Shown: piece after piece, positions 55,472 to 64,000 of the stretch
Position numbering within the stretch: position 1 is the stretch's first letter
Layout: each line of letters starts with the position of its first letter
From: Thermus igniterrae ATCC 700962
Lineage (GTDB): Bacteria > Deinococcota > Deinococci > Deinococcales > Thermaceae
Reading direction: 5' to 3'
Assembly (NCBI RefSeq): GCF_000376265.1
Contig: NZ_AQWU01000072.1
Span: forward strand, 24,136 to 88,135
Length of the DNA: 64,000 nt
The notes under the pieces: generated by a model
Database searches by the model: none
What the model was told of the DNA's origin: nothing
What the model saw: only the letters and a program-made list of their open reading frames with translations
Translations under genes and position numbers: made by a program

Positions 55472-58062
55472 GTACGTTTGCCTATCTCCTGTCCGAGGCC
55501 AAGGGGCTTTCCCGGGACCTCCTGGGGGGCAAGGGGTATGGCCTGGTGGCCATGGCCGAGGCGGGGCTTCCCGTGCCGCCCGCCTTCGTCATCACCACCG
55601 AGGCCTGCCGCCTCCACCTGCGCCAGGGGGAGGTGCTGGGCCTTTGGGAAGAGGTAGAGGCCAAGATGGCGGCCCTGGAGGGCCTAACCGGGAAGCGCTT
55701 TGGAAGGGGGGAGGGGAAGGCCCCTCCCCTTCTGGTTTCCGTGCGGAGCGGGGCCCCGGTCTCCATGCCCGGCATGATGGACACCATCCTCAACCTGGGC
55801 CTGACCCTGGAGGGGGTGGAGACCCTGGCCCGGGCCACGGGCAACCCCCGCTTCGCCTGGGACAGCTTCCGCCGGCTTCTGGCCATGTACGGCGAGGTGG
55901 TCTTGGGGGAGCGGCCCGAGGCCTTTGAGGAGGCCCTGGCCGCCTTGAAGGCCAGGCGCAAGGTGGTGGGCGATGCCGAGCTTGCCGCCGAGGACCTGGA
56001 GGAGCTGGCCTTCACCTACCTGCGCCACCTGGAGGCCCGGGGCACGCCCTTCCCCATGGACCCCTGGGCCCAGCTCAAGGGGGCGGTGGAGGCGGTCTTC
56101 CGCAGCTGGCAGAACCCCCGGGCCCGGACCTACCGCCGCATCTACGGCATCCCCGAGGACCTGGGCACGGCGGTGGTGGTGCAGGCCATGGTCTTCGGCA
56201 ACCTGGGGGAGGACTCGGGCACCGGGGTGGGCTTCACCCGCAACCCCGCCACCGGGGAGAGGGGCCTTTACGGGGAGTACCTGAGGAACGCCCAGGGGGA
56301 GGACGTGGTGGCGGGGATACGCACCCCGGAGCCCCTGGACCACCTGAAGGCCTACGCCCCGGAGCTTTACCGGGAGCTTCTGGGGGTGGCCGAGCTCCTG
56401 GAGCGCCACTTCCGCGACATGCAGGACTTTGAGTTCACCGTGGAGGGAGGGCGGCTCTACCTCCTGCAGACCCGCTCGGGCAAGCGCACGGCCCAGGCCG
56501 CGGTGCGCATCGCCGTGGAGATGGCGGAGGAGGGGCTCATCACCCGTGAGGAGGCGGTCTTGCGGGTGGAGGCCAACGCCCTCCCCGGCCTCCTCCGCCC
56601 CGCCGTGGACCGGGAAAAGGCCCCCAGGCCCCTCCTCAAGGGGCTCCCCGCAAGCCCGGGGGCGGCGGTGGGGCATGCGGTCTTCAGCAACGAGGCGGCG
56701 GAGCGCTACAACGCCGGGGGGCTTCCCACCATCCTGGTGCGCCCGGAGACCACCCCCGAGGACATTACGGGGATGTACCTCTCCAAGGGCATCCTTACCG
56801 CCCGCGGGGGGCTTACCTCCCACGCGGCGGTGGTGGCCCGGGGCCTGGGGGTGCCGGCGGTGGTGGGCGCGGAGGCCCTGAAGGTCTACCCCGAGGAGGG
56901 AAGGGCCCTGGTTGAGGGGGTGGAGATCCGGGAGGGGGACCTCCTCACCCTGGACGGGGCCACCGGGGAGGTCTACCTGGGGGCGGTGCCCCTGGTGGAG
57001 GCGGCGGGGGAGGCCCTTTTGACCAAGCTCCTGGCCTGGGCTGAGCCCCACCGCTCCCTGGGGATACGGGCCAACGCCGACACCCCGGAGGACGCCCTCC
57101 GGGCCCGGGCCTTTGGGGCGGAAGGGATTGGCCTGTGCCGTACGGAGCACATGTTCTTCCAGGAGGAAAGGCTTCCTTGGGTACGGAGGCTCATCCTGGC
57201 CGCTAGCCCTGAGGAGGAGAAGGAGGCTCTGGAGCGGCTTTTCGCCTTCCAGAAGGAGGACTTCAAGGGCATCCTCCGGGCCATGGACGGGCTTCCCGTC
57301 ACCGTGCGCCTCCTGGACCCTCCCCTGCACGAGTTCCTTCCCCCCTTGGAGGAACTCGAGGCCAGGGCCGAGGCCGGCGATGAGGAGGCCCGGCGGCTTC
57401 TGGAGCGTGCCAAGGCCCTGGCGGAGCACAACCCCATGCTGGGCTTCCGGGGGGTGAGGCTTCTCCTCCTGCGGCCCGAGGTCTTTCGCATGCAGCTTAA
57501 GGCCCTGCTGGAGGCGGCCCAGGAGCTCAAGGCGGAGGGCCTTGACCCCCGCCCCGAGGTGATGGTGCCCCTGGTGGCCGACCCCAAGGAGGTGGCCCGG
57601 GCCCGGGCCCTGGCGGAGGAGCTTTTCCAGGCCTACGGGCCCATTCCCTTCGGCACCATGATAGAAACCCCCCGCGCGGCCCTCCTGGCGGGGGAGATCG
57701 CCCCCCTGGTGGACTTCTTCAGCTTCGGCACCAACGACCTCACCCAGATGGTCTTCGGTCTCTCCCGGGACGATGCGGGCAAGTTCCTCCCCCGGTACGT
57801 GGAGGAGGGCCTTTTCCCCTTTGACCCCACGGAGCGCCTGGACGAGAAGGGGGTGGGGCGGCTGGTGCGCCTGGCGGCGGAGGAGGGGCGGCGGGCCAAC
57901 CCCAGGCTCAAGCTGGGCCTCTGCGGGGAGCACGGGGGAGAGGCGGGAAGCGTGCGCCTTTTGGCCGACCTGCTGGACTACACCTCGGCCAGTCCCTACC
58001 GGGTGCTCACCGCCCGCCTGGCGGCGGCCCAGGCGGGGCTTCTGGCCCCCTCCCCGGCCTAG
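55468..58062 (+). CDS. ppdK: Pyruvate, phosphate dikinase
   Basis: An 864-residue cytosolic enzyme interconverting pyruvate + ATP + Pi with PEP + AMP + PPi. The nucleotide domain starts LLGGKGYGLVAMAEAGLPVPPAFVITTEAC and has LLVSVRSGAPVSMPGMMDTILNLGL and ARTYRRIYGIPEDLGTAVVVQAMVFGN. The phospho-His is H452 in TARGGLTSHAAVVARGLGVPAVVG. The PEP barrel has EGIGLCRTEHMFF, PFGTMIETPRAALLAGEIAPLVDFFSFGTNDLTQMVFGLSRDDAG and the catalytic Cys in KLGLCGEHGGEAGSVR. GTG 55468 aligns with family starts. No PPDK regulatory protein is nearby. Confidence 0.96.
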   Translation: MGTFAYLLSEAKGLSRDLLGGKGYGLVAMAEAGLPVPPAFVITTEACRLHLRQGEVLGLWEEVEAKMAALEGLTGKRFGRGEGKAPPLLVSVRSGAPVSMPGMMDTILNLGLTLEGVETLARATGNPRFAWDSFRRLLAMYGEVVLGERPEAFEEALAALKARRKVVGDAELAAEDLEELAFTYLRHLEARGTPFPMDPWAQLKGAVEAVFRSWQNPRARTYRRIYGIPEDLGTAVVVQAMVFGNLGEDSGTGVGFTRNPATGERGLYGEYLRNAQGEDVVAGIRTPEPLDHLKAYAPELYRELLGVAELLERHFRDMQDFEFTVEGGRLYLLQTRSGKRTAQAAVRIAVEMAEEGLITREEAVLRVEANALPGLLRPAVDREKAPRPLLKGLPASPGAAVGHAVFSNEAAERYNAGGLPTILVRPETTPEDITGMYLSKGILTARGGLTSHAAVVARGLGVPAVVGAEALKVYPEEGRALVEGVEIREGDLLTLDGATGEVYLGAVPLVEAAGEALLTKLLAWAEPHRSLGIRANADTPEDALRARAFGAEGIGLCRTEHMFFQEERLPWVRRLILAASPEEEKEALERLFAFQKEDFKGILRAMDGLPVTVRLLDPPLHEFLPPLEELEARAEAGDEEARRLLERAKALAEHNPMLGFRGVRLLLLRPEVFRMQLKALLEAAQELKAEGLDPRPEVMVPLVADPKEVARARALAEELFQAYGPIPFGTMIETPRAALLAGEIAPLVDFFSFGTNDLTQMVFGLSRDDAGKFLPRYVEEGLFPFDPTERLDEKGVGRLVRLAAEEGRRANPRLKLGLCGEHGGEAGSVRLLADLLDYTSASPYRVLTARLAAAQAGLLAPSPA

Positions 58063-59879
58063 GGGGTGGACCCCAGGGCGTGGGCCTGGGCCTGGAGCCG
58101 GACCCCGGTGTTCACCGCCCCGAAGCCGGCATAGCCTCCTCGCCTTTCCACCACCTCCAGGAAGAAGCGGCCGCGGAAGGTGGGGGTGTAGAGGTGGAAG
58201 AGCTCCCCTCCCTCGGGGGTACGGTCGTAGAGGAGGCTGTTGGTCTGGAGCTTTTCCAGGGTTTCCTCGGGAAGGGCGAAACGGGCGGCCAGGACGGCGT
58301 AGTAGGAGGCGGGGATGCGCAAGGGGGTGAAGCCCCGGGCCCTGGCCCTTTGGGCGAAGTTCAGGAGGTCCTCCACCTGGAAGGCGGCGTGCTGGATGCC
58401 GGCGTGGCCCAAGCTCTGCAGGAAGCGGAAGACCAGGGTGCCTCCGCCCTCGGCGGTGTTCAGGGGGATGCGCACGGCGCCGTTAGGGCTCCTCAGGGAG
58501 CGGCTGTAGAACATGCCGTAGGGGTCAAAGATTTCCACCGGGGGATCCACCCCGAAGCCCAAGAGGGCCTTGTAGATGAGGATCCAGCTGTAGAGCTCAA
58601 AGCGGGGGACCACGTTGGTGAAGTGGTCCACCCCCAAAAACCCCTCTTCCTCGGGGGCCTCGAGGGTCCGCAGGTGCAAGGCCACCTCCAGGGGGGTGTC
58701 CACCAGGTAGAGCCGGGTGTGGCCTACCCCTTGGATGCCGGTGAAGCCCTCCCCGGCCTCCCGGGGGAAGAGGGCCAGGCCGAGCTCCCGGGCCCGGGCG
58801 GCCAGGGGGGCGGCCTTGGGGACCCTGAGCCCTACCCCCAGGATGCTGGGGCGGTCCCGCGGGAGGTTTTCCTCCAGGTCGCTCCGCAGGAGAAGGCGGG
58901 CCTTGCCCGCAGCCCAAACCTCCCGCTCCATGGCGGGGTGGCGGGCCCTGGGGCGGAAGCCCAAGGGTTCCAGAAAGGCCCGGAGGGCCTCGAGGTCCTC
59001 GGGCTCCCCCCCGACCTCCAAAAACTCCACCCCCTGGGCGGAAGCCCCAGGGGGCAGGGGGGGAAGCAGGAGACCCAGACGGTCAAAGAGGTACTTCAGG
59101 GCCCGCATCCCGTCCTGGGCCACCTGCCCCGGAGGGGCGGCGCGGAACCACTCGTTGAAGATCTCCAGGGAGACCACGCCCTTATACCCGGTGGTCAGGA
59201 CCCTTTCCAGGAAGCTTTCCATGGGCCAGTCTCCCTGCCCCGGCATGGCCCGGTGGTGGCGGCTTAAGGCCAGGGGGTCCATGAGGAGATTGGGGGCGTC
59301 GGAGAGTTGCACCAAGAAGAGCTTTTCCCCGGGCAGGGCGGCGATGGGTTCCAGAGGGTTTTTCCGAACGAAGCAGTGGAAGCTGTCCAAGACCAGGCCC
59401 AGATGAGGGTGGTCCGCCTGCCGGACGATTTCCCAGGCCTGCGGCCAGTCCCGCACGTGCCGGCCCCAGGCTAGGGCCTCGTAGCCCACGCGAAGCCCTC
59501 GCCTCGCGGCCCTTTCCGCCAGGACGTGGAGGTCCTCGGCCGCCCGCTCCGGGTCCTCTAGGGCCAGGGGGGAGGTGTTGGAGCACACATAGGTGAGCTC
59601 GGTGCCCAGCTCCTCCATGAGGTCAAACCAGCGCTCGGCCCGTTCCAGGTTCCGGCTGCGAAAGGGCTCGGGCATGGCCTCGTAGTCCCTGAGGGGTTGG
59701 AGGGCCACGATCCTGAGGCCCAGGTCCTCGGCGAGGGCCCGGAGCTCCCTGGGCCGGCCGGGGAAGCCCGCCAGGTCCTCTTCAAAGAGCTCCACTGCCC
59801 GGAAACCGGCCTGGGCGATGGCCAAAAGCTTTTCCTCCAGGCTTCCGCCTAGGGCGCAGGTGGCGATGGACCACTCCAT
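58059..59879 (-). CDS. QuiC-type 3-dehydroshikimate dehydratase (TIM barrel + VOC fusion)
   Basis: A 606-residue fusion. Residues 1-280 are a xylose-isomerase-like barrel with metal ligands in RVGYEALAWGRH (Glu), LGLVLDSFHCF (Asp), FLVQLSDAPNLL (Gln) and VVSLEIFNEWFR (Glu). Residues 290-600 resemble 4-hydroxyphenylpyruvate dioxygenase (GVDHFTNVVPRFELYSWILIYKALLGF, GHAGIQHAAFQVEDL, FFLEVVERRGGYAGFGAVN). This architecture is the bacterial QuiC dehydratase that makes protocatechuate from 3-dehydroshikimate. It is the last gene of a TTT-transporter operon. The stop overlaps the ppdK stop. Confidence 0.85.
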   Translation of the reverse strand: MEWSIATCALGGSLEEKLLAIAQAGFRAVELFEEDLAGFPGRPRELRALAEDLGLRIVALQPLRDYEAMPEPFRSRNLERAERWFDLMEELGTELTYVCSNTSPLALEDPERAAEDLHVLAERAARRGLRVGYEALAWGRHVRDWPQAWEIVRQADHPHLGLVLDSFHCFVRKNPLEPIAALPGEKLFLVQLSDAPNLLMDPLALSRHHRAMPGQGDWPMESFLERVLTTGYKGVVSLEIFNEWFRAAPPGQVAQDGMRALKYLFDRLGLLLPPLPPGASAQGVEFLEVGGEPEDLEALRAFLEPLGFRPRARHPAMEREVWAAGKARLLLRSDLEENLPRDRPSILGVGLRVPKAAPLAARARELGLALFPREAGEGFTGIQGVGHTRLYLVDTPLEVALHLRTLEAPEEEGFLGVDHFTNVVPRFELYSWILIYKALLGFGVDPPVEIFDPYGMFYSRSLRSPNGAVRIPLNTAEGGGTLVFRFLQSLGHAGIQHAAFQVEDLLNFAQRARARGFTPLRIPASYYAVLAARFALPEETLEKLQTNSLLYDRTPEGGELFHLYTPTFRGRFFLEVVERRGGYAGFGAVNTGVRLQAQAHALGSTP

Positions 59880-59880
59880 A

Positions 59881-60846
59881 TCACCACTCCAGGACCAGCT
59901 TGGGCTCGGGCACCTGCCCTTGCGCTAAGGCAGTGAAGGCCTCCTGGGCCTCGGCCGCCGGCCAGCGCCGCACCAGGGCCTCGGGGAGGTCCTCGAGGAG
60001 GCTTACGGCCTCGGCGAACTCCTCCGGGGTGAAGAGGTAGCTTCCCTGCACGGCCTTTTCCCGCAGGACCAGGTCCTGCAGGGCCAGGGGGGCTTCCACG
60101 CCCCCAAGCCCCAAGACCACCACCCGTCCCCCGGGGGCACAGGCCCTCAGGGCCTGGGGGAGGGTGGCCTCGAGGCCCACCGTGTCCAGCACCAACGGGA
60201 ACCCTCCCTCGGGCGGAGGGCCTTCCCAGACCTCTTCCACCAGCCCCAGGCGCCTGAGGACCTCGGCCCGTGCGGGGTTGGGTTCCCGCAGGGATACCCG
60301 GAGGCCCCAGCGCCCCAGGAGCCAGGCGGCCAAGCCGCCCAAGGCCCCACCCCCCAGGACCAGGGCCTCCTCTCCGGGTTCCGGCTGCCCCAGCCTCGCC
60401 CCGTGGAGGACCACGGCCAGGGGCTCGGCCAAGGCCCCCTTCCAAGGGGGCAGGCCCCTGGGCAGGGGGTAGACCTGACCCTCGGGTATCCGAATCCACT
60501 GGGCCAAGCCCCCGGGCAGGTGAAAGCCCAGGTGGACCCGTTCGGGGCAGAGGTGGGGCTTGCCCCGGCGGCAGAAGGGGCAGGTCCCGCAGGGGATGGC
60601 GGGGTGGACGGCCACCACCTGCCCCAAAAGGCCTTCCGGGCCTTCCTCCACCACCCCGGCCACCTCGTGGCCCAAGACCAGGGGGGGGTGCCAGCGGGCC
60701 CGCATGGCCGGGGTTCCCTTGAACACGCCGAGGTCGCTTCCGCAAAGGCCCGTGGCCACCACCCGGAGGAGGAGGCCCGGCCCCTGGGGCACGGGCCGCT
60801 CCTCCAAGGCCAGGGCGCCGTAGTCCCGCAACACCCAGGCCCGCAT
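59881..60846 (-). CDS. Zinc-dependent medium-chain alcohol dehydrogenase
   Basis: A 321-residue MDR enzyme. Catalytic zinc ligands are in TGLCGSDLGVFKG and VLGHEVAGVVEEGP. The structural-zinc loop is HPAIPCGTCPFCRRGKPHLC. The Rossmann loop is ALVLGGGALGGLAAWLLG. ATG 60846 gives an ATGA overlap with tctA. Polyol or sugar-acid dehydrogenases belong here; by its neighbours it may oxidise the imported hydroxy acid (for example quinate or shikimate) ahead of the dehydratase, which is inference. Confidence 0.85.
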   Translation of the reverse strand: MRAWVLRDYGALALEERPVPQGPGLLLRVVATGLCGSDLGVFKGTPAMRARWHPPLVLGHEVAGVVEEGPEGLLGQVVAVHPAIPCGTCPFCRRGKPHLCPERVHLGFHLPGGLAQWIRIPEGQVYPLPRGLPPWKGALAEPLAVVLHGARLGQPEPGEEALVLGGGALGGLAAWLLGRWGLRVSLREPNPARAEVLRRLGLVEEVWEGPPPEGGFPLVLDTVGLEATLPQALRACAPGGRVVVLGLGGVEAPLALQDLVLREKAVQGSYLFTPEEFAEAVSLLEDLPEALVRRWPAAEAQEAFTALAQGQVPEPKLVLEW

Positions 60847-62339
60847 CACCCCTCCCGGTCGGGCTGGGCCAGGTTCCGCAGAGCCCGGAGCCGCTGCCAT
60901 TGCCTGAGTCTAAGCCAGAGCAGGCTTCCCACCAGGGCCAGGTTGGCCAGGGCCAGGAGGATGGCCACGGGCCGTTCAAAGAAGCTCAAGAGGTTCCAGT
61001 GGGTCTTGATCATGCTCACCATGAGGTGCTGTTCCAAAAGGGGTCCCAGGACCAGCCCCAGGACCACCTGGCCCAGGGGAAAATCCCCCAGGCGCAGGAG
61101 GAGGCCCAAAAGGGCCAGCAGGGCGGCCACGTAGAGGTCAAAGGGATTGTTGTTGATGGCGTACACCCCGATCAGGGAAACTCCGGCGATGAGCCCCAGC
61201 AACACCTTGCGGGGTAGCCGGGTGGCCAGTCCCGCCGCCAAAGCCCCCATATACCCCACCAGGGGCATGATGAGGACGCTGGCGAGGAGGAAGACCAGGT
61301 AGATCTCCACCACCAGGCCCAGGTTCTTGCTGAAGAGCTCCGGCCCCGGGCGGATGCCCAGGGTGAGGAAAAGGCCTAGGACGATGGCCGTGAGGGTGTC
61401 CCCGGGGATGCCCAGGGAAAGGGCGGGGATCCAGGTCCCGGCCACGGCAGCGTTGTTGGCGGAGGTTCCCGCCAGGACCACCTGTTCCCGGGAACCTCCG
61501 GCCGTGCGCTTGAGGTTGGCAGAAATCCAGGCAGCGAAGTCCGAGCCCGCCCCCGGAAGGAAGCCGATGAAGGTGCCCAGGAAGGCCGAGCGCAGGAAAA
61601 GCCACCGCTCCCGCAGGGCGAGGCGCAGGGGTTCCCAAAGGTAGGCGGTGAAGGAGCCCCTGAGGAGAGAGGAAGGTGGCCGGGGCAAGAGAGGCTCCTT
61701 GCCGAGGGCCTGGTATAGGAGCTCGCTCAGGCCGAAGAGGCCGATGAGGGCCACGATGAAGTTGATCCCCCCGAGGAGGTTCACCTGCCCGAAGGTGAAG
61801 CGGGGGTTGCCCAAGGCCGGGTCGTAGCCGATGGTGGCCAGGAGCATGCCCAGGGCGAAGGCCAAGGCGCCCTTGAGGAGGTGGGGTGAGCCCAGGACGC
61901 CGCTGATGACCCCCAGGAGCACCAGCCAGAAGTACTCAAAGGAGGAGAACTGGCGGGCCACCGCGGCCATCCCCAGGGAGCCCACCACCAAAAGCCCCGT
62001 GCCCACCAGACTACCCAAGGCGGAGAAGACGGCCGAGATGCCCAGGGCATAGGTCGCTCCCCGCTCCTGGGCCAGGTCGTGGATCTCCTCGGTGTAGGCG
62101 GCGGAGGCCGGGGTTCCTGGGATGCGGGCCATAACCGCCCCCATGTCCCCGGCGAAAATGGCGGTGGCGGTGAGGCCGATGATGGCTGCCAGGCCCACCT
62201 CTGGGGGCATGAAGAGGGCGAAGGGGATGAAGAGGCTAAGGGCCAGGGTGGCGGTGAGGCCGGGCATGGCCCCGAACACCGCCCCGTAGAAGCTTCCCAG
62301 GAAGAGGGCGAGGAGGACGTCCCAGGAGACGGCGTTCAT
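60846..62339 (-). CDS. tctA: Tripartite tricarboxylate transporter large membrane subunit TctA
   Basis: A 497-residue membrane protein with about twelve helices. AVFGAMPGLTATLALSLFIPFALFMPPEVGLAAIIGLTATAIFAGDMGAVMARIPGTPASAA contains the first conserved Gly/Pro region, and FLGTFIGFLPGAGSDFAAWISANLKR ... AGTSANNAAVAGTWIPALSLGIPGDTLTAIVLG the second, as in all TctA proteins. Uses an ion gradient to take up a carboxylate delivered by TctC. ATG 62339 overlaps the tctB stop; the longer frame runs antisense through tctB. Confidence 0.94.
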   Translation of the reverse strand: MNAVSWDVLLALFLGSFYGAVFGAMPGLTATLALSLFIPFALFMPPEVGLAAIIGLTATAIFAGDMGAVMARIPGTPASAAYTEEIHDLAQERGATYALGISAVFSALGSLVGTGLLVVGSLGMAAVARQFSSFEYFWLVLLGVISGVLGSPHLLKGALAFALGMLLATIGYDPALGNPRFTFGQVNLLGGINFIVALIGLFGLSELLYQALGKEPLLPRPPSSLLRGSFTAYLWEPLRLALRERWLFLRSAFLGTFIGFLPGAGSDFAAWISANLKRTAGGSREQVVLAGTSANNAAVAGTWIPALSLGIPGDTLTAIVLGLFLTLGIRPGPELFSKNLGLVVEIYLVFLLASVLIMPLVGYMGALAAGLATRLPRKVLLGLIAGVSLIGVYAINNNPFDLYVAALLALLGLLLRLGDFPLGQVVLGLVLGPLLEQHLMVSMIKTHWNLLSFFERPVAILLALANLALVGSLLWLRLRQWQRLRALRNLAQPDREG

Positions 62340-62743
62340 GCGGGCACCCCCAGGAGGCGGACGAAGACTCCATAGGCCAGGGCCCAGATCCCCAGGGCCA
62401 CCAGGAGGGCCCGGGGCCAGGTTTCCCCGTAAACCAAGGTGGCCAGGCCTGCCACCAGGGCGGCGCTTGGGGCCAGCCCTAGGCGGGGCACCAGGAGGGG
62501 GCTGGCCAAAAAAAGGAGGAAGAGTAGGCCGGCCTTCCATCCCCCGCTCCCTTCCCCGGCCGGGTTCGGGCCCCGGGCGGGAGCCAGAAACAGGTACAAG
62601 CCAGCCAGGACCAGGACCGTTCCCAGGATCCGCGGGAAGAGCTCAGGCCCAGGCCCGTCCGCCTTGGGCAGGCCAGAGCTCAGGACCCAGGCTAGGACCC
62701 CAAGCCCTAGGCCCAGGAGGGCTGCCAGGCGTTCCCAGACCAT
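62336..62743 (-). CDS. tctB: Tripartite tricarboxylate transporter small membrane subunit TctB
   Basis: A 135-residue protein with four hydrophobic helices and the poorly conserved TctB plan: WERLAALLGLGLGVLAWVLSSGLPKADGPGPELFPRILGTVLVLAGLYLFL, where GPxxFPRILG is the typical loop. ATGA overlaps join it to tctC upstream and tctA downstream, a strict transporter operon. Confidence 0.85.
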   Translation of the reverse strand: MVWERLAALLGLGLGVLAWVLSSGLPKADGPGPELFPRILGTVLVLAGLYLFLAPARGPNPAGEGSGGWKAGLLFLLFLASPLLVPRLGLAPSAALVAGLATLVYGETWPRALLVALGIWALAYGVFVRLLGVPA

Positions 62744-63717
62744 CAGAACTTGAGCCCCAGCTCCTGCACCACCCGGTTCATGGCCTGGGCCCTCTCCTGG
62801 ATGAAGACCAGGCTCTGCTTGCGGTCCAGGTGCCGGATGACCAGGTTGGCGTTCTGCATGAAGCGGACGAACTCCGGCTCCTGCACCGCCTGGGCGAAGG
62901 CCTTGTCCAGGACGTCAATCACCGAGGGAAGGGTGAACTTGGGGGCCGCGGCCATGAGGAAGGAGGCGAAGGTCCAGTCCAGGCCCAGCTCCTTGAGGGT
63001 GGGGATGTCGGGGAAGGCGGGGAAGCGGCTGTCGGTCATGAAGGCCAGGTACCGGGCCTCCCCGGCCCGCACCAGGTTAGCAGCCTCCCCGATGGCCACG
63101 AAGGCCACGTTGATCCCCCCGGCCATGAGCTCCTGCAGGGCGGCGGCAGCCCCCTGGGTGGGCACCCAGGGCAGGGCCTCGTCCTTGAGGCCCAGGGTCC
63201 GCAAAAAGCCCAGGCGTGCGAAATCGTAGGAACCCCATTTGGCCGTGCCCGAGGCCTTGTAGCGCCCGGGGTTGCGCTTGAGGTCGTCGATGAACTCCTG
63301 GAGGGTGCGCCAGGGGGCGTCCTTGCGCACCACGATGCTCACGGGGTTCAACACCAGCAGGGAGATGGGGGAGAACATGTCGGCGCTGATTTTGGTCTGG
63401 GCCACCCAGGGGGGAAGGACCACCTCCAGGGTGATGATGCCGATGGTGTAGCCGTCGGGCCGGGCCTGGGCGATGGCCCCGTGCCCCACGGCCCCGCCAC
63501 CCCCGGTGCGGTTGACCACCTGGACCGGGACCTTGAGGATCTTCTCCAGGGTAGGGGCCAGGGCCCGGGCGGTGAGGTCGGTGCTGCCCCCGGGGGACCA
63601 GGGGACGATGAGGGTGATGGGCCTCGAGGGGTACCTTTGGCCCCAGGCGGTGGGGAGGAAGAGGCTCCCCGCGCCCAGGCCCAGCCACTTGAGGAAGATA
63701 CGCCTATGCCGCTGCAT
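62743..63717 (-). CDS. tctC: Tripartite tricarboxylate transporter binding protein TctC (Bug family)
   Basis: A 324-residue periplasmic receptor. The N-terminus MQRHRRIFLKWLGLGAGSLF is a twin-arginine-type signal (R-R-x-F-L-K), then RYPSRPITLIVPWSPGGSTDLTARALAPTLEKIL and NRTGGGGAVGHGAIAQARPDGYTIGIIT, the Bug-family ligand-binding loops. Cargo carboxylate is unknown; quinate/shikimate-type acids are inferred from the downstream genes. ATG 63717 has AAGGAGG 9 nt upstream. TTGTCA-N17-TATCCG on the minus strand (about 63760-63790) is a possible promoter. Confidence 0.9.
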   Translation of the reverse strand: MQRHRRIFLKWLGLGAGSLFLPTAWGQRYPSRPITLIVPWSPGGSTDLTARALAPTLEKILKVPVQVVNRTGGGGAVGHGAIAQARPDGYTIGIITLEVVLPPWVAQTKISADMFSPISLLVLNPVSIVVRKDAPWRTLQEFIDDLKRNPGRYKASGTAKWGSYDFARLGFLRTLGLKDEALPWVPTQGAAAALQELMAGGINVAFVAIGEAANLVRAGEARYLAFMTDSRFPAFPDIPTLKELGLDWTFASFLMAAAPKFTLPSVIDVLDKAFAQAVQEPEFVRFMQNANLVIRHLDRKQSLVFIQERAQAMNRVVQELGLKF

Positions 63718-63818
63718 ACCAACTCGCCTCCTTCTTTCCTTTGGGTTTGACCCCCCTTTCGGATATTCAATGCATACCCCCTTGACAAGCCAAAGGAAAA
63801 GGGGGCGCTTGGTGAGCT
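63718..63818. other. Junction between tctC leader and a putative IS end
   Basis: An AT-richer 100-bp stretch with the tctC ribosome site and possible promoter on the minus strand and a TTGACA (63782-63787) on the plus strand ahead of the transposase-like frame. I cannot locate a terminal inverted repeat without the other end of the element. Confidence 0.4.
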
Positions 63819-64000
63819 GTGGAAGAACACCAGACGCCCCCTTCCATCCTACCCCTGTCCCTGGAGGAACTGGTCCCCCTGCTCCAGGCATGGCTCCAAG
63901 CCCGCTTGCCAGAAGGGGAGAGAAAACCCGGCAGGCCCAGGACCTTCTCCGACCTCAGCCTCTTTCTCTTCCACCTGGTCCGCGCCCTCCTGGGCTTCTC
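63819..64000 (+). mobile_element. N-terminal part of a putative IS transposase (runs off window)
   Basis: An open frame from GTG 63819 to the window end codes MEEHQTPPSILPLSLEELVPLLQAW, then LPEGERKPGRPRTFSDLSLFLFHLVRALLGF. The GRPRTFSDLSLFLFHLVRALLGFS pattern resembles the start of IS4/IS5-superfamily transposases common in Thermus. A stop lies two codons upstream, so GTG 63819 is the only start. Only 60 residues are visible, so family and completeness are uncertain. Confidence 0.6.

Overview
This window is chromosomal DNA of a Thermus species. The GC content is very high and coding density is extreme, with many ATGA or TGATG start/stop overlaps and intergenic gaps of a few bases. Several proteins (LDH, HpaB/HpaC, PaaI, NudX-type ADPRase) closely resemble Thermus proteins as I remember them. 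A recurrent promoter form also fits the phylum: a TAnnnT -10 box 6-7 nt ahead of the start codon, implying leaderless mRNAs. I cannot name the species.

Layout. 1-2.9 kb: accC (5' cut), an Asp23/YqhY-like gene, nusB, folD and a DUF212 membrane protein, in the order known from Bacillus accC-yqhY-nusB-folD. 3-9 kb: a membrane Fe-S oxidoreductase of the EtfD/GlpC type; an esterase/terC/methyltransferase operon back to back with ldh; a DUF1517 protein. 9-18.7 kb is a protein-quality block: lon, bshA, a vWA + MoxR-type AAA pair, hslVU and a secreted TPR protein ending at a strong terminator. 18.7-20 kb: fdhD, tatA and a tRNA cluster (Pro-TGG, Gly-CCC, Arg-TCT) with a consensus promoter and terminator. 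20-24.6 kb: a complete BMP-type (nucleoside-like) ABC importer. 24.6-33.4 kb: class III aminotransferase, ADP-ribose Nudix, YqeY, purH, fatty-acid desaturase, dtd, two tandem degV genes and serA.

33.4-38.5 kb holds the least understood unit: a GbsR/MarR-type regulator under a TTGACA/TAGGCT leaderless promoter inside an inverted repeat. It is followed by two FtsX/LolE-type permeases flanking a LolA-like (TP0789-type) periplasmic protein, an ABC ATPase, and a secreted beta-strand-rich protein. Together they could form a dedicated envelope export route.

38.9-54.2 kb is aromatic catabolism: a PucR regulator, divergent 4-hydroxyphenylacetate genes (DHDPS-like aldolase, hpaG-like, hpaE, hpaB, hpaC, hpaD), then a promoter with a textbook match to the PaaR operator that drives a LIV-type ABC importer (with a LivM-LivG fusion), paaI, paaK, a FlK-like hotdog thioesterase and an SDR. 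54.2-63.8 kb: an MFS transporter, ppdK with a start-codon hairpin, then a second catabolic operon on the minus strand (tctC-tctB-tctA, Zn-alcohol dehydrogenase, QuiC-type 3-dehydroshikimate dehydratase) that looks like uptake and conversion of quinate/shikimate-type acids. The window ends inside what looks like an insertion-sequence transposase.
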